Assembly: GCA_022592435.1 (NCBI GenBank) | Contig: JABYQS010000617.1 | Span: 1 to 16,916, forward strand | DNA length: 16,916 bases | Reading direction: 5' to 3' | Source: Cerioporus squamosus | Taxonomy: Eukaryota; Basidiomycota; Agaricomycetes; Polyporales; Polyporaceae | Shown: one piece after another, positions 8,956-16,916 of the stretch | Position numbering within the stretch: the stretch's first letter is position 1 | Layout of the letters: every line of letters begins with the position of its first letter | Program-made: the position numbers and the translations under genes | Notes under the pieces: generated by a model | Database searches by the model: none | The model's input: the letters and a program-made list of their open reading frames with translations, nothing else | Told to the model about the DNA's origin: nothing

Positions 8956-9672
8956 ATGAGGACTTCCGCTGTAATTGCTGCGCTTGCTGCTGGTGAGTTA
9001 CGCTCGTCGTGCCTGCGTTGTAGTGTAGGACACTGACACAGACATGCTTTCAGTTGCCGCTGCAGAGACGACTCTGTACATCCCTGGCTTCGACCCACAG
9101 CAGATCACTGCAGATGTCGAGGGGGTGGACGCTTCGGGCCATACGACCTACCGCTTCGGACCAGGCGTGACGAGCGGAACGTACGAGGATTCACCTGGCA
9201 TCGTCGGTTCCGGTGAGCATGCTTCTTCCCATAGGTCGTAGAGAGTTCGGCGTAGGCTCACAGGATACGCTTCCAAGCTACTCTCGTTGCGGGAGCCACC
9301 GACGCACATTTGGTGTGGAATAACCCGGAGCTCGGCATATCCATGTCGGAGGACTGCGGTATCTCCGGCAGCATTGCGGTCTGCACAGTCGCCGTGTCGG
9401 CGGAAGATTCACTCCAGACAGGCGTCGTGACCGAGACTGCGTCTGGCTTCGTGGTCCAGGGAAACGCCGCGGCCGCGACGAGTGCTCCTGCAGGGACAGG
9501 CGCGACCCCGACTGCAGGCTCCGCTCTCACTTCGGGCCCTTCCGCGACGAGCTCAGGCGCGTCAGGCGCGTCTCCTACCGAGACCGGGAAGGATAATGGT
9601 GCGGTAGCGATGGGCTCCTCGATGGTTCTTTCGTTGGGTGTTGCTGGCTTGGTATCTGTTTTCTTCCTTTGA
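8956..9672 (+). CDS. Small secreted GPI-anchored cell-surface protein
   Basis: I cannot name a function. Three exons: 8956-8992, 9054-9212, 9278-9672, giving 591 nt and 196 aa. Residues 1 to about 16 (MRTSAVIAALAAVAAA) form a signal peptide. The folded part runs to about residue 115, with only two cysteines, C92 and C101, probably a disulfide. A Thr/Ser/Ala/Gly-rich linker follows, likely O-glycosylated. The last 24 residues, ending in GLVSVFFL, are small or hydrophobic with no charged tail, as in a GPI-attachment signal. The IPGFDPQ and VDASGHTTYRFGPG segments resemble a group of small fungal surface proteins I have seen, but I know no assigned role. The start has A at -3. The second intron ends at an AAG (9275-9277), which is needed to keep the ATLVAGATDAHLV segment in frame. 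Confidence 0.8.
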
Positions 9673-10140
9673 GGGTTGGTTGGGGTGATCATTAGGTTAT
9701 CGTGCTGCTTGTTTGTCTCCGGGGAATCCATGCTGTCTTTCGCGTATAGTCCGATCAATGTACTGCGAAAGACACGAGAAAGACGACCTCCCAGGCCTGA
9801 AAGGCCTTTAACGAGTACTAGTGAACTCTCCACTGCTGCCAGCTGCTGTCTGGCTGAGAGGATCAAGGCAGTCACGGTGTGACAGAACGCGTTTGGTCTG
9901 TGGGTGCGCGCCTGACACGCGCCTGCTTGTGGCATCATACTCTGACAAGTGACTGCTTCCACACACCTCTCTTCGCTCCCACCACCATCTCTCGCAGCTC
10001 TGGCACGTATATAACTACCTTGACGCTTTATCTCATACCTGCGCATCTCAGTAACCCCCGGACACGTCGCCGAAGCCTACAACTACCCGGTATCCCCTCC
10101 GTTGCTCCGAGGCCCTCGGAAAGGACCAGCCACCGTCTAC
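9673..10140 (+). promoter_or_regulatory. Intergenic region with promoter of the PWWP-like gene
   Basis: This 468-bp gap holds the 3' UTR of the GPI-protein gene and the promoter of the next gene. An AGGCCTgaaAGGCCT motif near 9793-9807 repeats a StuI-type palindrome, with no known role. I see no ATG between the TATA box at 10008 and the start codon at 10141. Confidence 0.5.
10008..10014 (+). promoter_or_regulatory. TATA box
   Basis: A consensus TATATAA sits 127 nt before the start codon at 10141. The spacing would allow a leader of roughly 60-100 nt. It is the only convincing TATA box seen upstream of a gene in this window. Confidence 0.6.
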
Positions 10141-13100
10141 ATGTCACAAGCAGGCCGCGGAGGTGGCGCGTCGTCGAGCAGTACGATGCCGCGACGCGCT
10201 GCTGCAGCAAGAGCATCCAGATTGGCCGCGGAGCAGCTGGAGAGTTCTCCCGCTCCCCAGTCGGACACGGAACGCGACGGAGCTGTAATGTTCGGTGAGC
10301 CCTCGACTCCAAAGAGTACACTTAAGGTCACGTATGGTTCCAAGCGCAAGTACAAGGACACCTCACCGAGGTCTGGTGTGGCGAGCGACGCTGGGGGCTC
10401 TCTGTCTCGCGCCCAGTCTCTGACGGAGTCTTCTCCGAACAAACTTCCCACCAATGCCGGAACCTCTTCGGGGCGTGGCGGACGAGGGCGAAGTGGAAGG
10501 AGCTCACGAGCGAGGTCTACGTCGCCTACTTCCTCCATTGAGAACAAGTCCCTGGCTCTCTCGGACCCCGAGATCATAGTGCTCGACGATGATTCCGACT
10601 CAGTCAAACCCCTACCTCGCCGCAACACCGTTGAGGTTACGGACAACCGCAGCATCAATCCCACAGCGCCAAAGGCTCAGAACGCGAGTGGCAAAGGCCC
10701 GAGGAAACGTGCTTTGTCGCTCTCGTCGGCCGGGTCGGACAGTGGCGGTGACCTCACGCCGCTTTCTTCTCCGGAGGTGGTGAAGAAGAAGAAAGTCTTC
10801 CCTCCGACAACCAATATTGCGCCCAGGCTGGCCCGTCAATTCCTGCGGGCTCAGACTCAAGCGCAGCTTCCCGCCGCCTCCGAGTTCAAGCATGCCCCGG
10901 TCTCCCAGTCCAAGTCGCTCGATAATCTCTTTGCCCCGCTTGACTCTACGGACGACGAGAGCTTTGACGAGACTGAGACGGGAAGTCTTGTCTGGGTCAG
11001 CATTGACCTACAAGGCAGGTTGACGGACTGCGACGAGAACGGCGAAGAAGACACGCTATGGTGGCCGGCGAAGGTTGTGATGGACCATCATGTATTCATG
11101 TTCGTGTCGGGGCTCACACGAATATTATGGTGTTTCTAGGTCGAAGTGCCGAGACCGTTGCTGCGCGTTCTGCTTCTTGGTGAGCCACCGGGCTCGGGCT
11201 CGGAGGGGCCGCGGAAACTGAGCATCAGTGCTCCGTCGGCATACAATATGCGGTCTATGATGCTGGATGGTCGCGTCCGCTTCAACGAGGAGAATTATAG
11301 GCCATCTCGCCGCGGCTCTATCCGTTCCTCCCCACGGAAGAAGCGCAAACTGGACATCGAGACAGCCTGGCAGGAGGCCCGGGACCTCATGGTGAAGATG
11401 GACGAGGAAAGCGATGACGACCTCAATAATACGTCGACACGTTACGGAACCAGACCATCTGCCTCGCACAAGAACGGCGAGACGACTCAAGGAGGGAAGG
11501 GGAAGGGGAAGGGGAAGGCCAAGGCTGTTGAGTCTGACCTTGAGGACGATCTTGACTTGAACCTGGGTCTATCCCAACCACAACGACAATGGCGCGCTCC
11601 ATCAGCAGACCTACTGCTCGAGATCCCTGGAGAGTTGGTGCTGGCGAAGGAGGGTAAGACCCGGACCCAGTACTGGCCTGCGAAACTGCTCGAGTACATC
11701 AAGCCGCTCAAGCCGTCGCAGCGTCCGAAGTACAAGGTGATCTTCTTCGACGGGACCGTGTCGCAGATAGAGGCGGATTGGTTCTGGACGACGTCGGACG
11801 ACGAGTTCGCAACTTGCAAGGTATAGCTTCGCCTCACCGAGATGTCTGAATCGTTATTGACTGAGATTATGCCCATAGCTTGGAGAATCTACCGGAAACT
11901 ACGGACTGGATCACGACAATGACGTGCTTGACGAGTTAGAGGGCGCGGAAGACTTCAACCAACCATTCGCACCTGAAGACGAGGCCACCCTCCGCGCGCC
12001 CAGCCCTCTTCCTGATCTTCCCGCCCCAAGCCCGGAGACATTTGAGTACGAGTTGGAAATCGCGGAGGAGTTCGAGTACATCAAGCCGATACTGGCGGCA
12101 GTCCTCAACAACGAGTATGGTCCGGCGAAAGCTCGCCACGAAGGGTTTATGCGTGGCGGTGGCGCAAGGCGTAAAGTCCTCGATGCCATACCGCTACGAG
12201 GGAGCCTCAATGCGAAGGAGAAGGAGGAAGTCGCGTACTACGTGCGGTCGTGGGCAAGACGGCGGGACAGGAGGCGCGAGATGGGGCTGAGCGTCGACTA
12301 TCCGCGTGACAAGCTCTACCTGCCTAGGGACGCTCGGCAAGCCAAGCCCTTGTCTCGCGGACACGTACGTCAGCTCCATAGTCGTATGCCGACGTCGATA
12401 GCTCATCCGTGACCTTTTCTGCAGGACAGCGACGCGGATAGCGTGCTTACTCCGGCGTCGGACATCTCTGCTGTGGAAACCGAGGTACTGGCCGTTCACC
12501 GACACTCTGCCTGACCTTGTCACTCATGTTATTTCTCACAGCTCCTCGCGCTATCTGAAGCAGAAGCCCCGCCCTCATCATTTGTGGCGACCGATATCGG
12601 AACGGATGTACGTGTCTGTGACATGTTATATGCGTTTCCTTCTAACCGACGTCGGAAAATTGTCCAGGACGAGAGGGACCAACCTGCCCGGGAGGATCAT
12701 CAGGAGCATGAGGTTAGCGTGTGCAGCAGTCGGTTCGGGACATGAAATGAAGCTAACAGATGATCTGCAGCCTGCCGTGCCTGAAGATGCAATGAATGTC
12801 GGGCATAGAGTTGCATCATCGATACCATCCGAAGTATGTGCTATCACGAACGTTCCTTCGGCCCTTCGTACTCATTCTGAGCGCATGTGCAGGGTGTACC
12901 TGTGCGCTCCGAGGAGACGTCAGAAGTAGCTCCGGGTGCTAACGTAGTCGCGGCTGATGGACTCACGCCGGCAGCTCCGCGCATGTCATTCCACGACCTC
13001 GACGCGCTCGAGAAACTAACGGTCAGATTGGCTCCAGATTTTTCTCCGGAGGTCCTGCCGCTGATCTTCGCTGCCCTCTATACAGTACTGCAACAATGTC

Positions 13101-13358
13101 CTTCTGCAGGAGGCAATTCTGCAGATACTCCTGTGGCGCACGGGGCAACGCAAGGACATGGGTCTTCTTTCACCTGAAGAGGAACAACGCCTCCACGACA
13201 TCGCCATGGAAGAGGGCGAGAAGACGAACTGGGTGCACGACATCATCCGCATGCGCCAGGCGATGGAGAAGACAATGCTCCCGTCTTCGAAATCGAAGGG
13301 CAAGGCGACCGTTGCCGCCCATGGTTCCCGTACCCGCACCAGGAGAGGGGGCGCATGA
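10141..13358 (+). CDS. Nuclear protein with two PWWP/Tudor-like modules and a SUMO-interacting motif
   Basis: Probably a chromatin-associated protein of about 913 aa; partners are unknown. Nine exons: 10141-11073, 11140-11820, 11879-12364, 12425-12484, 12542-12607, 12668-12712, 12771-12833, 12893-13051, 13110-13358. Each is a multiple of three, so all eight introns are phase 0. The N-terminal 280 residues are disordered, Ser/Arg-rich and acidic, and include EIIVLDDDSDS (144-154), a textbook SUMO-interacting motif. The first module starts at 281 (GSLVWVS) and has the LWWPAK core at 306-311. The second spans about 475-538, with GELVLAK, YWPAK (489-493) and WFW (525-527). The layout of a G-x-L-V strand followed by WPAK fits Royal-family folds. 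PRKKRKL (376-382) is a likely nuclear localisation signal. The tail is acidic, then helical, then basic. The first-exon donor is weak (11074 or 11077), and the last intron could start at 13022, 13052 or 13085. ATG 10186 has the better context and may be the real start. The assignment to PWWP rather than Tudor is tentative. Confidence 0.75.
11494..11517 (+). repeat. (GGGAAG)4 coding microsatellite
   Basis: Four perfect GGGAAG units lie in exon 2 of the PWWP-like gene and encode a Gly-Lys tract, with Ala-Lys residues following. The tract is a basic linker between the two modules and is expected to vary in length between strains. Confidence 0.85.
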
Positions 13359-14664
13359 GCCACTGTATGTTCGCAACGATTGTGGGTGTAAGCATAATTT
13401 TTGTTTCCCCGCCGTACAGCGGAAGGCATGCTCAGCAGTTGACCTATTTCGAACCCAGACGAAGCTCGAGGTGCGAGAGAAGAGCAGCGCTTACGGAACA
13501 AAATAGACAGGTGCGCAAAGCCGGCACCTGTCACTGTTGCCGAGCCACGTCTGCTCAACATGCCTATAGGATGGAACTGGTACTCATGCTCAGGACCCAG
13601 GGACGTGTTCTGCCCTCACTATCCGCTATCTGATTATGCTGTCGATATCAAGGCAAATGCGAACCGGTGCTCATGTTAGCTCCGTGCCAATGCTTCCGGG
13701 GCTGGAGGGTTCGAGGGAAGCCGCGAAGCCTGGTTAATGGAAGTCGACTAAGTCTGTCTGTCTGTCTCCTACGGCCCTCGATCACTATCTGTTACGACAT
13801 GGTGCGTGCGGCCGTGGCCGATGCTTGAACTCAATGTTGCCCCAACGACGGGGAGCGGGCCGCTATCTAGTGCATGGGGCATACGGCCTTCAGGGCGTTC
13901 GCGCGCAATGTGCCTATTCTGAGCTGCGCAGTGCGAGCGTCGAGTGCACATCGGTCAAAAGCGCGTGCTGGTGGAACATAACCAACGTCTTCTTCTGGGA
14001 TTCCGGAAAAGCCCCCTTTGCATCCGGGAGCGACCTTGCGTATTCTCCAGTCCTGGCGTGGGCTCAGCGTCCTTCCGGACCGCGTCTTCTTGTTGCGATC
14101 TGCAGCCGTGCCCCAGACCTGCACGACGGCTGCGATGCGCGACGGCGTGTATTCTCACGTCCTCCACGCCCTCCCCAGGATTCGGCTTCGTGAGCATATG
14201 CTCCAGGACGCCACTGCGAAGATGCTGACGTCTACTGACAGCGTCAGTGTGAGGGCGTGTGGTTCGTCTCCCGAAGAGGAGGTCAAGGAGGTCATGAATC
14301 ATGTCATGGACTCTGGGCAAATTGATGATTCGGGGGAGGGCGGTCTCCCGTGGACGGGTGCTTTGGTCGTTGCCAGGTTACCCATAGTGCCGGTGTTGTG
14401 AATGTGGGTGCCGTTGAGCTCGCACATGGTGCAAATTACCAACCAGGACCGACCCTAGCCCATGGTAGGCTCTCTACTCGCATCCTGAAGAGTCGTTCCC
14501 GGGATTCTCGGGCATCTGGAATCAGATGCATGCTGATGTTGCGGTCGGAGTATAAGACTGAATATGCAGAGAGCATCCCATTAGAAACACAAGTCGTACA
14601 TTACATCATGGTAGGGTCCGTGGCAATAATATAGGGCACGAGGGTACGCAGTAGCGCACAGGTA
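13359..14664. other. Gap between convergent genes, no gene recognised
   Basis: This stretch lies between the 3' ends of the PWWP-like gene and the minus-strand apyrase, so it must contain both 3' UTRs. At 1.3 kb it is long for that alone. A plus-strand frame from about 13442 to 13680 and minus-strand frames at 13867-14124 and 13955-14320 are open, but none shows a domain, a full splice model or recognisable residues. A decayed gene remains possible. No tRNA-like structure was found. Confidence 0.4.
13752..13767 (+). repeat. (GTCT)4 microsatellite
   Basis: Four perfect GTCT units in the gap between convergent genes. No function is suggested. Confidence 0.8.
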
Positions 14665-16916
14665 TCATTCCTCGTCACGATAGGACGCGGACTGTCCGTG
14701 GTAACTCCCGGTCAATGTCCGCGAGACGGCCTGGCGGGGAGCCAGTGAGGAGAGGTTGATATGCGACGAGTTCCGGGAGCGTGACTGGAGCGACGAGACG
14801 CTCCCGTTTGACATGAAGCTGCCGTCGGGGAGGCGCGGCGAGCTTGGCACATACGACGTAGCCGTGCCGTTCGATTCGTCCTGCACGGTCAAGCCGTTCT
14901 GCCCTTTCGGCTGGGGAGGGAAGGAGAATGACCGCAGCGGGGACACACGCGCAGGCGAATACTGTCCTGACCGTAAAGACGGTTCCCTGCTGATGGCGAT
15001 TGGGGATGGACGTGATGAACGAAGGCCGAGGGTGGATGTCAGACGGGTGAGCGGGGGCATGAACTTCGATATTCGTGAAGGCGAAGAAGGGGTGCACCGC
15101 CCGTGAGTGACAGTCCTTCCTCCATCATATAACCTCCGAGAGGTACGTGCGGTCACGCTTGTTAACGAACCGTCGGACGGTGCTTCTGATGCGATGACGC
15201 ATGCGGTAGAGCGTCGCCGCGCAGAAGGCGCAGATGAACAGATAGAACACGAAGGCGATGGGGGAGAACCCGAGGGAGTGTCGGGTCAGAGAGTGGGGCA
15301 GGTGGTCCGAGATCTTGTCCTCGAAAGCATCGAAGTCGATGAAGGGCGGACGAATGGGTTGGATGGGGGACGTGGAGATGTCAGGAATATCATCGAGCGG
15401 GTCGACAATGGGGCGCGCCTGTGCGGATGCAGCTGGGACTTCCCTGCTTGCCTCCAAGACCATCTTTCCGAGAGTCCAGCTGATCGCGATATCGCCCACA
15501 CTGTCCATCGATTGGAAAGACGGCCGACCGAGGCCCTTCGTCTGTGCCTGGGCTGCGACCGCCTCTCCGCTCGTCGTTGAATTGCCATCTGGGTCTACGA
15601 TGCGAGGCATCCCTATCCCCTCGTGAAGGACATTGACGATCCAGGCGGCCTTGAAGCATTGCATCTGAAGCCGCTGGATCTCCGCGACCAGCCCCCACTT
15701 GCCTGTTTCGACAACGACTCCGCCCTCCTCGACCTCACCATCACCGCCGAGGTGACCCTTCTGCCGCGTCTCCTCGTGTGCCTTCAGGATATCGGTCCAG
15801 TCCTTCGCACAGAACTCCGATGCCGCACGTTCATACTCCACGAAATCGTACGGACCGCCTAATCCGAAGCTCTGTTCGGACGAATACCAGTACTCCGACA
15901 CGCCGATGAAATGCGACGCGTTGAAATCGATCGGCGGGACGTACACGCCGTTAAATAGGCAATGCGAGTCTGGACAAGGCGCGTCCTTGTTCAGGAGCGG
16001 GAGCGTTCGCTGTAAACACTGCTCCCAGGAGCCCGTCCCGACGAATTTGTGCGGCGTTTTAGCGTGCGGAGAGGCGGTATCTGGTTGTACAGGCGTGTTG
16101 GTGAGCATGAGGTCTTTGGGAAGACAAGGGTCGTCGATGTGCTCCTCTGGGTCCATCGAGAGTGTCCGGCTGGCCTCGTACTCGTTGATGAGCTGCCCGA
16201 CATAGCGTTCACGGGCCTGGTTCGTCCCGTAGCCAAGCCATGTCGTCACGAAAAACTTGTGCCTTATGTCGTGACCGTCTAGGAGACGTAACCGTACGTC
16301 TATGAGGTTTTGTGCCCGCTCCTGCTCCTCTTTGCTCGGCTCAAACGCGATCTGGGTAGACGCACCGCCCATGTCTAGAAACCCGTAGGTTAGACGGGTG
16401 TCATCCGAGCTTTGAAACCATCCATGAGGTAGTTCACGGCTACCCATCCAAAGAGGCCCTCCTCCTCGCCGGTGATAATACGAACGCTTGAACCGCAGGG
16501 TCCGGCAGCCGAGGGCTCGTCAATCTTGAAGTTCGAGTGAAACTTCAGGAAATGGCAAGTAGTCTGGAGCACTTCGGCCTGCTTCTCCGGAGCAAGGAGG
16601 CGCATGCCAGCGGTGGCTAGGAGGAAGAGCGGGGTCTCTGGTTGGAGAGAGGGAGGGAATGGGTCCTCGCGTGCTCGAGCAGGGGCACCAGGTAGGGGCC
16701 GATACCGTCCGGGTCATCTCCGAACGTCGAGAGTCCTAACGCATTCCATTGTTGTGAACATGACATGAGAAGCGTGCCCACATATGTGCTCACCTGGTTC
16801 CACCTTTACTGACCATTCCTCTCCGTTCTCCGTACCCTTGCCAACCTGGGGTAGACTGCGGAGCGCATCCGCGCCCTGTCCTGACGCAACCGTCCGCGCG
16901 TCCTTCCAGCTATATA
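14665..16916 (-). CDS. YND1: Golgi-type apyrase (GDA1/CD39 nucleoside phosphatase), 5'-partial, two apparent frameshifts
   Basis: The family hydrolyses nucleoside di- and triphosphates. The yeast Ynd1 type works in the Golgi lumen, clearing nucleotides released by glycosylation. The N-terminus is outside the window; the first visible codons (YSWKD, 16914-16900) follow the first apyrase conserved region. A 58-nt intron (16736-16793) separates VKVEPG from LSTFGDDPDG. Then come TAGMRLL (from 16614), GLFGWVAVNYLMDG, and the phosphate-binding DMGGASTQIAF (from 16375). Farther on are SEYWYSSEQSFGLGGPYDF and the FKAAWIVNVLHEGIGMP block. A single transmembrane helix at about 15204-15264 is followed by a long Ser/Arg-rich cytosolic tail, the Ynd1 layout. 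The tail frame 14665-15063 is best joined through an intron at 15064-15133, but that donor (GTTATA) is weak. Reading frame breaks near 16665-16671 and 16411-16420; each needs one extra base to restore family sequence. I cannot tell sequence error from a real lesion. Confidence 0.8.

Noticed and set aside
3735..13358. Biosynthetic gene cluster built around the Zn2Cys6 factor
   Set aside because: No tailoring or backbone enzyme, transporter or oxidoreductase is present; neighbours are a surface protein, a chromatin-type protein and a Golgi apyrase.
13442..13680. Additional 3' exon of the PWWP-like gene or a small separate gene
   Set aside because: The frame is open (ending NANRCSC), but the PWWP-like gene already has a stop at 13356-13358, no start codon or convincing splice links it, and no motif is seen.
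13867..14320. Minus-strand gene in the convergent gap
   Set aside because: Two overlapping open frames compete, neither has recognisable residues, and no splice model joins them into a sensible protein.
16638..16688. 51-nt intron (GTGCCC...ACCAG) to explain the first apyrase frame break
   Set aside because: Its length is a multiple of three, so it does not repair the frame, and it would delete the conserved PLLEHA segment.

Overview
The window looks like nuclear DNA from a basidiomycete fungus, most likely an Agaricomycete. It is GC-rich, the genes are broken by many 50-90 nt GT-AG introns, and the encoded families (Zn2Cys6 factor with a fungal middle homology region, small GPI-anchored secreted protein, Golgi-type apyrase) are typical of mushroom and polypore genomes. 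Species and lineage are inferred from protein style only; no search was possible.

Layout. Bases 1-1709 hold no gene I can defend. Bases 1710-2532 form a short AT-richer foldback element without a transposase. Its arms are long imperfect inverted repeats, each carrying mirrored AAATATTT and CTTAGTTAAG sites and a tRNA-like RNA polymerase III promoter (A box, B box, T5 stop) pointing outward. Its flanks share a 9-bp direct repeat. After about 1.2 kb of leader and intergenic DNA come three plus-strand genes: a 13-exon Zn2Cys6 transcription factor (3735-7640), a three-exon secreted GPI-anchored protein of about 196 aa (8956-9672), and a nine-exon nuclear protein with two PWWP/Tudor-like modules and a SUMO-interacting motif (10141-13358). 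A 1.3-kb gap follows. Converging from the right edge on the minus strand is a GDA1/CD39 apyrase of the YND1 type (14665 to beyond 16916). Its N-terminus lies outside the window, and it carries two apparent single-base frameshifts.

The four genes show no sign of forming a pathway or cluster. They look like ordinary neighbours: a regulator, a cell-surface protein, a chromatin-type protein and a Golgi nucleotidase. The strongest candidate for something undescribed is the foldback element with paired outward Pol III promoters. Next in interest are the apyrase frameshifts and the uniform phase-0 intron ladder in the PWWP-like gene. Exon models were built by hand from splice signals, frame continuity and family motifs. 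Summed exon lengths are divisible by three for all three complete genes.
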